From contig DAORJK010000001.1 of assembly GCA_035438985.1 (NCBI GenBank), positions 1 to 64,000 of the forward strand: 64,000 nucleotides of DNA. Reading direction: 5' to 3'. Below the pieces are notes generated by a model. That model searched no databases, was not told the origin of the DNA, and saw only the letters and a program-made list of their open reading frames with translations. The position numbers and the translations under genes are program-made. Of the stretch, positions 44,146-53,452 are shown in pieces. The stretch is from UBA4408 sp002389785 (GTDB lineage: Bacteria; Bacteroidota; Bacteroidia; UBA4408). Positions within the stretch are counted from its first letter, which is position 1; each line of letters starts with the position of its first letter.

Positions 44146-46101
44146 TTAGGTTTTAATCCCTATTACCAAAACATCATCAACCTGTTCATTGTCGGACTTC
44201 CATGCTTCAAAATTGAGCTGAAGCTTTTCCTTTTGACGTTCCATTGGCAATTGTACAATAGTAGTAAGTAATTCCTTAAGTTGAGCGTATTTAAACTTTT
44301 TATTTTGATGTCCGCCAAATTGATCTGCATATCCATCGCTGTATAAATAAATACAATCACCCGCTTGTAAGTCTATTTCATGGTTGGTAAAAGGCTTCGG
44401 AGTACCTGAATAAATTCCTATAGGTTGCTTATCGCCTTTGTACTCGGTAAGTTGATTGTTGCGAATTAAAATAAGTGGGTTGTTGGCACCAGCAAACTGT
44501 AGTTTTTTGTTTTCTATACAACCGATCGCGATATCCATACCATCTCTACTTTCGCCGACTGCACCCGTTTGCTTTAATGCTTTAATTACTTCTTCTCTAA
44601 GTTTAAACAAAATTTCTGAAGGTTTTGTAATGCCTTGCTCATTTACAATTTGATTGAGCAACGAATTTCCGATCATGCTCATAAAGGCTCCGGGAACACC
44701 ATGCCCGGTGCAATCAACTACTGCCATAATGGAAGTATTTTTATGTTTACTTGCCCAATAAAAATCACCACTTACTACATCCCGAGGTTGGAAAAAAATA
44801 AATGAATTGGGAAAAAGTTCTTTCACGTACTCATCCGCCGGCAATATTGCTCGTTGTATTCGCTGAGCATAATGAATACTGTCTGTAATGTCCTTATTTT
44901 GTTCAGATATTTTTTTATTTTTTGCTTCCAAAACAGTATTAATTTTTCGACGCTCTTGATTTTGTTTATTCAATACGGCTACCGAAGCAATGGCCAGTAA
45001 TAACATTACAATAAATGCGTTTCTGATCCAACGTTGCTTTTCTGTTTCGAGTTCCCTATTTCGCGTTTCTAATTTTAATTTCTCAATTTCCTTCTGCTTG
45101 TTTTTGTTTTCAAACTTTGCTTCAGTAAGCCTAATTGTATTTAAATTTTGCTCACTCATCACATCGTCTTTATAGCGAACAAATAATTTATAATAGTAAT
45201 AGGCCTGTTCAATATCGTCCTTCTTTTCATATAATTTATAGAGCTCGTAATAGTTTTCTTTAATATCGGGCAATTGCTTCAACTCGAGCGAATACTGCAG
45301 TGATTTGCGATAAGCATCAATGGCCGCATCCACATTTCCACGCTCACGTTCTAAATCCCCCAAAGAGGCATATGCCGAAATTAATTGAAATGTATTTTTA
45401 TTCCGTTCCAATATTGCAACACCTTTTTGCACTAGCTCATCGGCTTGCTTTTTTAATCCCTTTTTATGATATAAATATCCGAGTTGAGTATACAAGCGTC
45501 CAATATTTACACTATCCTTATTCGCCAAATTCAACCACAATGATTTGTTGTTATAATAAATACTACTATCGTAATTTTCATTTAACATGTATACCAAACC
45601 TATATTGTTGTACAATTTTGGCAATCCTGATTTATAGGAAACTGCTTTAAAAAGTTTTAATGCAGCCAAATCGTATTCCAGTGCGGTATCGTAATCGCCG
45701 GTTGAAACAAAAATGCGCGCGATATTCAAATAGGCATTTCCCAACCCAATTTCTGAATGAGGCAACTGCAGGTATAATTGAATACCCCTTTTATGAAAAT
45801 CAACTGCTCTTTCAGCATCGCCCATGTCATGATAAAAGGTACCGATTGCATCGTATAATTTTGCTTCCATCGGTTTATCCTTATACTTAAGCGCCAGTCT
45901 CAAGGCTTCTTCTGTAATTTGCAAACCTTCTTTTAAATCTTCAAAACCCAGTTCCCAACCTAAATTTGAAAGCACTTTTATTAATTCTACACTATCTTTA
46001 GTTGTGGCTGCTTTCTGGCGAAGTTGCTTGATTAATTCTGTATCATCTGCCATCAGACAATAGGGAATAAGTAAAAAAAACATCGCTGCAATTTTCTTCA
46101 T
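44146..46101 (-). CDS. TPR sensor with SpoIIE/PP2C-type phosphatase domain
   Basis: 651 residues from the ATG at 46101 (MKKIAAMFFLLIPYCLMADD, signal peptide). About seven TPR units fill 35-320 and would lie in the periplasm. They are followed by a coiled coil (about 330-358), one transmembrane helix (about 360-378), a second coiled coil and a cytoplasmic PP2C/SpoIIE phosphatase domain (about 415-650). Metal-binding aspartates are visible: D446 in SGDFYW, D463 in VVDCTGHGVPGAF, D589 in YSDGYADQFGG and D642-D643 near the end. It would dephosphorylate an anti-sigma-antagonist-type partner, which is not in the window. Confidence 0.9.
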   Translation of the reverse strand: MKKIAAMFFLLIPYCLMADDTELIKQLRQKAATTKDSVELIKVLSNLGWELGFEDLKEGLQITEEALRLALKYKDKPMEAKLYDAIGTFYHDMGDAERAVDFHKRGIQLYLQLPHSEIGLGNAYLNIARIFVSTGDYDTALEYDLAALKLFKAVSYKSGLPKLYNNIGLVYMLNENYDSSIYYNNKSLWLNLANKDSVNIGRLYTQLGYLYHKKGLKKQADELVQKGVAILERNKNTFQLISAYASLGDLERERGNVDAAIDAYRKSLQYSLELKQLPDIKENYYELYKLYEKKDDIEQAYYYYKLFVRYKDDVMSEQNLNTIRLTEAKFENKNKQKEIEKLKLETRNRELETEKQRWIRNAFIVMLLLAIASVAVLNKQNQERRKINTVLEAKNKKISEQNKDITDSIHYAQRIQRAILPADEYVKELFPNSFIFFQPRDVVSGDFYWASKHKNTSIMAVVDCTGHGVPGAFMSMIGNSLLNQIVNEQGITKPSEILFKLREEVIKALKQTGAVGESRDGMDIAIGCIENKKLQFAGANNPLILIRNNQLTEYKGDKQPIGIYSGTPKPFTNHEIDLQAGDCIYLYSDGYADQFGGHQNKKFKYAQLKELLTTIVQLPMERQKEKLQLNFEAWKSDNEQVDDVLVIGIKT

Positions 46102-46278
46102 CAATTGTGTCTTAGTGAATAATTGTTTACTGAAAAGCAAAGTAACTTGGTTAAACAAAATGCAAAATTTTCTTAATTCAATTCGGTGCAAATTTAAGTA
46201 TATAATGTGTTAGAATTTATTGGCTAGATTTACGCAAAAATCAACCTACTATAAGCACAAGCACAAACTGCAAAAAGT

Positions 46279-47595
46279 ATGTACAAATTAGGCTTAATAA
46301 TTAAACGAGAATACCTGGCTAGGGTTAAAAACAAATCATTTATACTCATGTCTATACTGGGCCCACTGCTTATGGCAGGATTAATTTTTGCTCGCGTATG
46401 GATGGAAAAGGCTCCGAATGAACATCAAAAAATTCAGGTAATAGACAATTCGGGATTGTTTTCCGGAAAGCTTGAAAATAACGCCAATAGCTCATTTTAC
46501 TTTTGTGACATGAATTTAAAAAGAGCCATGCAAGAGTTTTACAAAACCGATTACAACGCCTTGCTATTTATCCCCGAAAATATTTTAATCTCAAACCGCA
46601 TCGAAATTTACTACAAAAAACAACTTGGAATAAGTGCTGAAGAAGTTTTAAAAAATACTTTCAAAAATAAAATCGAAGACTGGAAACTCATCAGTTCAGG
46701 CATCGATAAAAATAAATTATCCTCAGTTAAAACATCGATCATTTTAAATGCAACTAAACTTGAAGAAAGTGGTGAACAAAAGCGCAGCAATGCAGGAATA
46801 AATGCCGCAATGGGCTTTATGGGCGCTGTGTTCGTGTACTTATTTATTTTCCTCTATGGAGCCCAAGTAATGCGCGGCGTAATTGAAGAAAAAACGAATC
46901 GTATAGTTGAGGTTATTATCTCATCGGTTAAGCCATTTGAGCTCATGCTTGGAAAAATTGTGGGAATTGCTTTGTTAGGCCTTACTCAGTTTTTATTATG
47001 GATTTTACTTACGACAGCTATCACCACTTATAGCATGAAATATTTTACACAAAATAAATACGATGCAACTACCATCACAGAACAAACTTTTAAAACCAAT
47101 ATCCCGGTTAGCGCAAAAAAAGATTTTAAGGAAATAAACGAAAGTGAGGTAGCTATTTTGTTGAATTCTGTGAATTTCCCGGTGATGATTGCTGCATTTA
47201 TTTTTTACTTTCTGGGTGGATATTTACTGTATGCGGCATTGTTTGCAGCAATTGGTGCTGCTGTAGATAGCGAATCAGATACACAGCAATTTATGTTGCC
47301 AATAACAATTCCACTTATATTATCGCTTACTGCTGCCAAAGTAATTATGTCAAATCCAGATAGTAGTTTATCTTTTTGGCTATCCATTTTCCCGCTTACT
47401 TCTCCGGTTATTATGATGGTTCGTATTGCTTATGGGGTGCCTGCTTTCGAATTAATTCTTTCGATGCTGTTATTAATACTTGGTTTTTTTGCTACCACTT
47501 GGCTTTCGGCCAAAATCTACCGAACCGGTATTTTGTTGTACGGCAAAAAAGCGTCCTATAAGGAAATTTGGAAATGGCTATTTTACAAGGCTTAA
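46279..47595 (+). CDS. ABC-2 type transporter permease
   Basis: 438 residues. One helix near the N-terminus (about 22-40), a periplasmic domain (about 45-170), then five helices (about 173-195, 225-255, 300-325, 345-365 and 385-410). Motifs are IIKREYLARVKNKSFILMSI at the start and GVIEEKTNRIVEVIISSVKPFELMLGKIVG, typical of NatB-like permeases. The gene for the ATPase, usually directly upstream, is not here; the upstream neighbour is divergent. The substrate is unknown. Confidence 0.88.
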   Translation: MYKLGLIIKREYLARVKNKSFILMSILGPLLMAGLIFARVWMEKAPNEHQKIQVIDNSGLFSGKLENNANSSFYFCDMNLKRAMQEFYKTDYNALLFIPENILISNRIEIYYKKQLGISAEEVLKNTFKNKIEDWKLISSGIDKNKLSSVKTSIILNATKLEESGEQKRSNAGINAAMGFMGAVFVYLFIFLYGAQVMRGVIEEKTNRIVEVIISSVKPFELMLGKIVGIALLGLTQFLLWILLTTAITTYSMKYFTQNKYDATTITEQTFKTNIPVSAKKDFKEINESEVAILLNSVNFPVMIAAFIFYFLGGYLLYAALFAAIGAAVDSESDTQQFMLPITIPLILSLTAAKVIMSNPDSSLSFWLSIFPLTSPVIMMVRIAYGVPAFELILSMLLLILGFFATTWLSAKIYRTGILLYGKKASYKEIWKWLFYKA

Positions 47596-47611
47596 TAGTT
47601 AGTTATTAAAT

Positions 47612-48538
47612 ATGACAGTTGCAATTATTGATTTAGGAACCAATACGTTTAATCTGATTGTAGTTCAATTGCAAGCTGCACAAAAATTCTCCATTTTGTA
47701 CAACGATAAAATTTCCGTTAAGCTTGGTGAAGGTGGTATTGAAAAAAACATGCTGCTACCTGCGGCTTTTGAAAGAGGAATCTCTGCGATTGAAAAACAT
47801 CTTGCAAAGGCAAACAGTTTCTTTCCTGACAAAATACTAGCATTTGCAACTTCGGCAATTAGAAGCGCACACAACGGTAATGTGTTTGTTGCACAAGTTA
47901 AATCTCGCTTTAAACTCGAAGTACAAGTAATTGATGGAAATAAAGAAGCCGAATTAATATACAAAGGTGTAAAATTAGGATTAAAGCTTCCGCAACATAC
48001 CTGTTTAATTATGGACATTGGCGGAGGAAGCACCGAATTTATACTCGCAAACAACAATCATATTTTTTGGAAATCTAGTTTTAATTTAGGAGTAGCACGT
48101 TTGCTCGAGAAATTTAGTACTTCCGATCCTATTACTTCCACTGAAATACTTGCCATTACAAACTACTTGCACCAGCAATTACTGCCCTTGCACGAGGCAG
48201 TGAAGAAATATCCGGTAAAGGAATTAATCGGTTCATCCGGTTCATTCGACACCTTTGCGGAAATTATTTCCTTTAAAAAAAACATGGCTCTTGATTTATC
48301 CAAACAAACAGAATATGCTTATGATTTGGCCGATTTTGAAGAAATTTATGAGGAACTTATAGCATCCACCAAGCAACAACGTATGCAAACACCCGGGATT
48401 ATTGAAATGAGAGTGGATATGATTGTAGTTGCTGCTGTTTTTACAAACTATGTGCTTAAAAACTATCGTTTATCCAGTATGAAATTAAGCACCTATGCAC
48501 TAAAAGAAGGAGTAATAGCGGAAATGATAAATAGTTAA
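47612..48538 (+). CDS. ppx: Exopolyphosphatase (Ppx/GppA family)
   Basis: 308 residues, the actin-like ASKHA fold without the C-terminal HD-like domain of the longer E. coli enzyme. The phosphate loops are AIIDLGTNTFNLIVV (4-18) and IMDIGGGSTEFILA (about 130-143), with FATSAIRSAHNG and GSSGSFDTFAE as further family marks. It cleaves terminal phosphates from polyphosphate, or pppGpp if it is GppA-like. It starts 16 bp after the permease, and the regulator follows 12 bp after its stop. Confidence 0.92.
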   Translation: MTVAIIDLGTNTFNLIVVQLQAAQKFSILYNDKISVKLGEGGIEKNMLLPAAFERGISAIEKHLAKANSFFPDKILAFATSAIRSAHNGNVFVAQVKSRFKLEVQVIDGNKEAELIYKGVKLGLKLPQHTCLIMDIGGGSTEFILANNNHIFWKSSFNLGVARLLEKFSTSDPITSTEILAITNYLHQQLLPLHEAVKKYPVKELIGSSGSFDTFAEIISFKKNMALDLSKQTEYAYDLADFEEIYEELIASTKQQRMQTPGIIEMRVDMIVVAAVFTNYVLKNYRLSSMKLSTYALKEGVIAEMINS

Positions 48539-48550
48539 ATTAATTAAGTG

Positions 48551-49711
48551 ATGGCAAAAATATTAATCATCGACGATGAAAAACCTATCCGTAAAGCATT
48601 GCGGGAAATTCTGGAATATGAAAATCATAAAATAGATGAAGCGGAAGACGGCGCTGACGGAATTTCTAAAATTGAGAAAGGAACCTACGACTTGATTTTA
48701 TGTGACGTAAAAATGCCTAAAAAAGATGGAATCGAGGTGGTTGAAAAAATACAATCGCTGCAGCTCGAAACTCCTATTGTTCTCATATCCGGACACGGTA
48801 CCATTGAAACTGCTGTTGAAGCTGTAAAAAAAGGAGCATTCGATTTTATTGCGAAACCTTTGGATTTAAATCGTTTGCTGGTAACGGTGCGCAATGCATT
48901 GGATAAATCGACACTGGTAATTGAAACTAAAGTGTTGAAAAAGAAGCTCAGCAAAAACACCGAAATGATTGGCGATTCGGAAGCAATTCAAAAAATCAAA
49001 AACATGATTGATCGGGTTGCACCAACAGAAGCGCGTGTTTTGATTACCGGCGAAAATGGCACTGGTAAAGAGCTCGTTGCAAGAAGTATTCATGAAAAAA
49101 GCAATCGTGCATCGGCACCGTTAATCGAAGTAAACTGTGCTGCAATACCTTCCGAATTAATAGAAAGTGAATTATTCGGTCACGAAAAAGGTGCTTTCAC
49201 CTCTGCTGTAGCTCAACGAAAAGGAAAGTTTGAACAAGCCGAAAACGGCACCATCTTTCTGGACGAAATAGGCGATATGAGTTTGAGTGCACAGGCCAAA
49301 GTTTTGCGTGCACTTCAAGAAAACAAAATTACTCGAGTGGGCGGCGAAAAAGAATTAAAAGTAAATGTGCGTGTAATTGCCGCTACCAATAAAAATTTAC
49401 AAAAAGAAATTGAAGAGGGGCGATTTCGCGAAGATTTGTATCACCGATTAAGTGTTATACTAATTCATGTGCCTACTCTCAATAATCGTAAAGAAGACAT
49501 TCCATTATTAGCCAATTATTTTATTTCGCAGTTGAGCAACGACCAGGGACTGCTTGAAAAACCTATCAGCAAAGAAGCACTGAAAGAATTGCAAAAAATT
49601 AACTGGACAGGAAATATCCGTGAATTCAGAAATGTAATTGAAAGACTGCTGATATTGAGTGACAAATCGATTACCGATAAAGACGTGATTGCCTATGCGA
49701 GGCCGCTTTAG
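48551..49711 (+). CDS. NtrC-type sigma-54 activator lacking the DNA-binding domain
   Basis: 386 residues from the ATG at 48551; a GTG directly before it is less likely. Receiver domain 1-120 with phosphorylation site D52 (LCDVKMP) and K102. AAA+ domain 140-370: Walker A GENGTGKE (167-174), the sigma-54 loop GAFTSA (214-219, G to S change from GAFTGA), Walker B IFLDEIGDM (235-243), arginine fingers near 292-299. The chain ends at RPL just after the AAA+ lid, with no Fis-type HTH. The stop codon is genuine on the sequence read. Confidence 0.93.
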   Translation: MAKILIIDDEKPIRKALREILEYENHKIDEAEDGADGISKIEKGTYDLILCDVKMPKKDGIEVVEKIQSLQLETPIVLISGHGTIETAVEAVKKGAFDFIAKPLDLNRLLVTVRNALDKSTLVIETKVLKKKLSKNTEMIGDSEAIQKIKNMIDRVAPTEARVLITGENGTGKELVARSIHEKSNRASAPLIEVNCAAIPSELIESELFGHEKGAFTSAVAQRKGKFEQAENGTIFLDEIGDMSLSAQAKVLRALQENKITRVGGEKELKVNVRVIAATNKNLQKEIEEGRFREDLYHRLSVILIHVPTLNNRKEDIPLLANYFISQLSNDQGLLEKPISKEALKELQKINWTGNIREFRNVIERLLILSDKSITDKDVIAYARPL

Positions 49712-49749
49712 GATCTTATAATTCAGTTAAGAATGGAACCAAGTAGCTA

Positions 49750-49980
49750 TTAATTGTCACAAGTTACTTCACCACCTACCAATGAAGCTTCCGCTCGTAC
49801 TTCATTTTCGTAAGTCTGACGGTCTTGCTTGTTACCACATTCTTGAGCAACATGAATTGTGGAATCCTGTGTTGAGCCATAAGGTGTGTAAGTATAACTG
49901 CACTCAATACATCTTTCACAAGAAGAAGTAAGAGTTAAAAATAAAACTCCAATAGAAAACGTCAGTAGTAATTTTTTCAT
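49750..49980 (-). CDS. Cys-rich small lipoprotein, copy 1
   Basis: 76 residues from the ATG at 49980; a longer frame adds ten non-signal residues. Lipoprotein signal MKKLLLTFSIGVLFLTLTSS with lipid cysteine C21. C24 and C27 follow (CERCIEC), then C48 in the ECGNKQDRQTYENEV segment and C74 near the end. The same five-cysteine layout occurs in the next gene, so they are paralogs. No known family is recognised. No promoter was located. Confidence 0.78.
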   Translation of the reverse strand: MKKLLLTFSIGVLFLTLTSSCERCIECSYTYTPYGSTQDSTIHVAQECGNKQDRQTYENEVRAEASLVGGEVTCDN

Positions 49981-50057
49981 TTTTATTTGATTAATGGTCT
50001 TTCCCTGCAAAAATAAAAATATATTTAACTTATTTCGCTGGTGAGAACCGATTCTAT

Positions 50058-50288
50058 TTATTTAATTTCTTCACAAGTAAAATTTGGATAATCACGGTAA
50101 GCATCTTTGTATTGCTGAAGCACTTTTTTCTTTCCACAATATTCAGGCAACTCAACACGTTTCCCAAAATTATTGTCGTAACCACAACGAATACATTTTT
50201 TACAGGAAATACTGCTCAAAACAATAAATACAAACACCCACTTTATACCTGCTTTCAATTTCAAAACTAAATTTATTTTGCGCTGCAA
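50058..50288 (-). CDS. Cys-rich small lipoprotein, copy 2
   Basis: 76 residues. Hydrophobic signal (about 12-28) ending SSISC with lipid cysteine C29, then C32 and C35 (CKKCIRC), C51 in YCGKKKVLQQYKDAY, and C72 near the end (FTCEEIK). It mirrors copy 1 segment by segment: CxxCIxC, a CG-K-containing middle with Q-x-Y spacing and a terminal xTC. The two genes are 77 bp apart on the same strand. Confidence 0.78.
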   Translation of the reverse strand: MQRKINLVLKLKAGIKWVFVFIVLSSISCKKCIRCGYDNNFGKRVELPEYCGKKKVLQQYKDAYRDYPNFTCEEIK

Positions 50289-50355
50289 ATTATAAAAAAA
50301 AATAATACCTCAAGAACTTTCAAGTTAAAAGCTTAGTCGAAAACATGCGGGTAGT

Positions 50356-50880
50356 TTAAAACTGCATAAAATGATCCAGCTGTTGTTCAATAGCTTTAAC
50401 CGTAGCCGCATCTTCCATGTTTCCATTATTTAAGAGTTTGGAGACAGACGAAATAGGCAACTTTTGAGCGAGCACATTGGCCTGTAAATAATTAAAAATA
50501 TTGGTAAGGTGATCTAATCCTCTTAAGTTACCAGCCCTTCCATTGGAAACGCCAACCAACGCAATTTTTTTTCCACGAATGTATTCCGGTTTAATAAAAT
50601 CCAAAAACAACTTAAAGATCCCGGTAAAACTACCTTGATATTCAGGTGAAACAACTATTAATTTATCTGAATATCGAATGTATGTATCAATTATTTCGCT
50701 GAGTCCCAACTTTTCAAGCTCTGTTTTTTCGCTATCGAGCTTTAGGTAGTTAAATGGTAATTGCTCCAAACTAAAGTACTTTATTTCTACCCCGCGACTT
50801 TCTAAAATCGACTTATACACAGCCGAAACTCTTTGTGTTTGATTATCGGGACGATTGGTTGCATTGAGGAGTGTTATCAT
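50356..50880 (-). CDS. NADPH-dependent FMN reductase family protein
   Basis: 174 residues, flavodoxin-like fold. It begins ITLLNATNRPDNQTQRV (FMN phosphate loop) and has VVSPEYQGSFTGIFKLFLDFI, the flavin-binding PEY motif, followed by KKIALVGVSNGRAGNLRG. Roles in this family range from chromate and azo reduction to redox-stress protection; the substrate here is unknown. It is divergent from the metallo-hydrolase gene. Confidence 0.9.
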   Translation of the reverse strand: MITLLNATNRPDNQTQRVSAVYKSILESRGVEIKYFSLEQLPFNYLKLDSEKTELEKLGLSEIIDTYIRYSDKLIVVSPEYQGSFTGIFKLFLDFIKPEYIRGKKIALVGVSNGRAGNLRGLDHLTNIFNYLQANVLAQKLPISSVSKLLNNGNMEDAATVKAIEQQLDHFMQF

Positions 50881-51014
50881 AGCTAATTAATTCACAATCA
50901 AACTGTTTAAAAGAAATTAACAATGCCTATAAAAACGCACAATAAAACGTACCTTCGCACAGTTAAAAATAACCTTTGTAAAGCAGTAAATTTGCAGCAA
51001 AGTAATACAATTTT

Positions 51015-51695
51015 ATGAAAATTACATATTACGGTCATTCCTGCTTTGAAGTGGTGGTAAATGGAAAAAAGCTCTTGTTTGATCCTTTTATAACACATAA
51101 TCCACTGGCAAAGCACATCAACATCAGCTCCATACAGCCAGATTTCGTGCTAGTTTCGCACGGTCACTCCGATCATATTGACGATTGTGTAAAAATTGCT
51201 CAACAAAGCGGTGCAACAGTTGTTGCCAACTATGAAATAATTACCTGGTTGCGCAAACAAGGCCTTGAAAAAGTACACGAAATGAATGTTGGTGGCAAAT
51301 GGATGTGCGATTTTGGAAAAGTAAAATGTGTTGCAGCCGTTCATTCCAGCAGTTTACCGGATGGAACATACGGAGGAGTTGCCATGGGTTTTATTATTGA
51401 AAGCACCGAAGGTAACTTTTACTATGCAGGCGATACTGCACTCACCTACGACATGAAATTAATAGGTGAATTTCGTCAATTAAATTTTGCCTTTTTACCA
51501 ATTGGCGATAATTTTACAATGGGCATCGACAATGCCGTAATTTGTAGTAATTTCATAAAATGTCCTAAGATAGTTGGAATGCACTATGACTCATTTCCAC
51601 CTATAAAAATAAATCATTCCGAAGCAATAGCTAAGTTTCAGGATGCAGGAAAAACGCTGCATTTATTTGAAATTGGTACTACACACACACTTTAA
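51015..51695 (+). CDS. UPF0173 metal-dependent hydrolase
   Basis: 226 residues, metallo-beta-lactamase fold. The metal motif is VSHGHSDHID with H49, H51, D53 and H54, and the N-terminus MKITYYGHSCFEVVVNGK is the UPF0173 signature. Further motifs are YYAGDTALTYDMKLIGEF and HYDSFPPIKI. Substrate unknown. TAAATTTG at 50987-50994 fits a -7 element. The parA gene starts 17 bp after the stop. Confidence 0.9.
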   Translation: MKITYYGHSCFEVVVNGKKLLFDPFITHNPLAKHINISSIQPDFVLVSHGHSDHIDDCVKIAQQSGATVVANYEIITWLRKQGLEKVHEMNVGGKWMCDFGKVKCVAAVHSSSLPDGTYGGVAMGFIIESTEGNFYYAGDTALTYDMKLIGEFRQLNFAFLPIGDNFTMGIDNAVICSNFIKCPKIVGMHYDSFPPIKINHSEAIAKFQDAGKTLHLFEIGTTHTL

Positions 51696-51711
51696 AATTG
51701 TAAATAAAATA

Positions 51712-52524
51712 ATGGGAAAAATAATATCAATTGCAAATCAAAAGGGCGGAGTAGGTAAAACTACTACCGCTATAAACTTGGCTGCAAGTCTTGCTGTTCT
51801 TGAGTTTAAAACCTTATTGGTTGATGCCGATCCACAAGCAAATTCAACTTCAGGAGTTGGTTTTGATCCTCGAAATATAAAGACCAGTATTTACGAATGC
51901 CTCATCAATGAAGTTGAACCTAAGGATATTATTCTGGAGACTACTTCACCAAATTTGTTTTTGCTACCTGCACACATCGATTTGGTTGGCGCCGAAATAG
52001 AAATTGTAAACCTCCCCGATCGCGAAAGAATGATGCGCGCTGCTTTGGCTAAAATCAAAGACGATTACGATTTTATCATTATCGATTGCTCACCATCACT
52101 AGGACTGGTTACCATTAACGCTTTAACTGCATCTGATTCGGTAATTATACCGGTACAATGCGAGTACTTTGCGCTCGAAGGTTTAGGCAAATTGCTCAAT
52201 ACCATTAAAATTGTACAATCTCGTTTGAATACTGAATTAGAAATAGAAGGTATTTTACTTACCATGTACGATATACGTTTGCGCCTCAGTAATCAGGTGG
52301 TGGAAGATGTTAAAACGCATTTTCAATCGATGGTTTTTGATACCATTATTCAGCGAAATACAAAATTAGGCGAAGCTCCCAGCTTTGGTGAAACCATTAT
52401 CATTCACGATGCGAGTTCTAAAGGCGCTGTTAATTACCTCAACTTAGCACGTGAGGTATTGCAAAAAAATCAGTTAACAAAAATATCTTCCGAAGAAAAA
52501 ATTATAGACGTACAAGATGAGTAG
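51712..52524 (+). CDS. parA: Chromosome-partitioning ATPase ParA (Soj)
   Basis: 270 residues from the ATG at 51712 (MGKIISIANQKGGVGKTTTA), which places the deviant Walker A KGGVGKTT at 11-18. A longer frame would run back over the previous gene. Walker B-type DPQANSTSGVG and IIDCSPSLGLVTINAL follow. The protein is short, without an N-terminal HTH, as in chromosomal Soj. It overlaps parB by 8 bp and acts with it to separate replicated origins. Confidence 0.96.
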   Translation: MGKIISIANQKGGVGKTTTAINLAASLAVLEFKTLLVDADPQANSTSGVGFDPRNIKTSIYECLINEVEPKDIILETTSPNLFLLPAHIDLVGAEIEIVNLPDRERMMRAALAKIKDDYDFIIIDCSPSLGLVTINALTASDSVIIPVQCEYFALEGLGKLLNTIKIVQSRLNTELEIEGILLTMYDIRLRLSNQVVEDVKTHFQSMVFDTIIQRNTKLGEAPSFGETIIIHDASSKGAVNYLNLAREVLQKNQLTKISSEEKIIDVQDE

Positions 52525-53443
52525 TATTAAAAAAAGTGCACTAGGACGAGGACTTAGTGCTTTATTAGAAAATTCAGAAACCGATATCACCCAAAGTAAA
52601 TTTGAAACTGACTCCCATCGCGAACATGCGGTGAGTGGTTCTGTTCCTCTTTTAAAAATTGAACAAATTGAAGCAAATCCTTTTCAACCTCGTACACATT
52701 TTGAGGAAGAAGCCTTGCATGAATTGTCTGAATCGATTCGCAAACACGGAATTATTCAGCCGGTTACCGTTCGTAAAATGGGCTATGATAAATACCAGCT
52801 TATTTCTGGTGAGAGACGTTTTAGAGCTTCGCAACTGGCCGGATTAACAGAAGTACCTGCCTATATACGAATTGCCAACGACCAGGCAATGCTCGAAATG
52901 GCATTGGTTGAAAATATTCAACGCGAAAATTTAGATGCAATTGAAGTTGCTATTAGTTACAAGCGACTAATTGATGAGTGCAATCTCACACAAGAAGAGC
53001 TCAGCACAAAAGTGAGCAAACAACGTTCAACCATCACTAATTTTTTACGTTTGCTCAAACTTCCTGTCGAAATTCAACTTGGGGTTCGGGAGCGCAAAAT
53101 ATCGATGGCACACGCTCGAACCCTCATTGGCATTGAAGATAAAGAAACTCAATTGGCTCTTTTTGAAGCCATTTCTGAGCAAGATTTATCGGTAAGGCAA
53201 GTAGAAGAAATGGTAAAAACTTTAAATGAAAAGGAACCCGACGAAGTTGCTTTACCCATTGCTCCTAAAGCGAAAAAAATTATTGAATTGCAAGGAGAAT
53301 ACAAAAAAATTGCCGGTGATTTAAAATCTAAATTTAATAAGAGTGTTGAATTCAAAAGACTTTCAACAGGTAAAGGTAAAATTATCATTCCATTTAAATC
53401 CGACGAAGAATTAACCAAAGTACTTTCCCTGCTTGGAATGTAA
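52517..53443 (+). CDS. parB: Chromosome-partitioning protein ParB (Spo0J)
   Basis: 308 residues. It begins with KKSALGRGLSALLE, the N-terminal peptide that stimulates ParA. PFQPR and the CTPase box GERRFRASQLAG (about 96-107) are followed by VENIQRENLDAIEVA and the parS-binding HTH (about 165-205, SKQRSTITNFLRLLKLP). The C-terminal dimer domain covers about 255-308. It would spread from parS sites near the replication origin, which suggests this region may lie near oriC. Confidence 0.96.
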   Translation: MSSIKKSALGRGLSALLENSETDITQSKFETDSHREHAVSGSVPLLKIEQIEANPFQPRTHFEEEALHELSESIRKHGIIQPVTVRKMGYDKYQLISGERRFRASQLAGLTEVPAYIRIANDQAMLEMALVENIQRENLDAIEVAISYKRLIDECNLTQEELSTKVSKQRSTITNFLRLLKLPVEIQLGVRERKISMAHARTLIGIEDKETQLALFEAISEQDLSVRQVEEMVKTLNEKEPDEVALPIAPKAKKIIELQGEYKKIAGDLKSKFNKSVEFKRLSTGKGKIIIPFKSDEELTKVLSLLGM

Positions 53444-53452
53444 TCAGCATTT

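Noticed and set aside
49712..49749. Possible frameshifted HTH just after the NtrC-type gene
   Set aside because: The 38-bp gap and the next opposite-strand gene leave no room for a Fis HTH in any frame.
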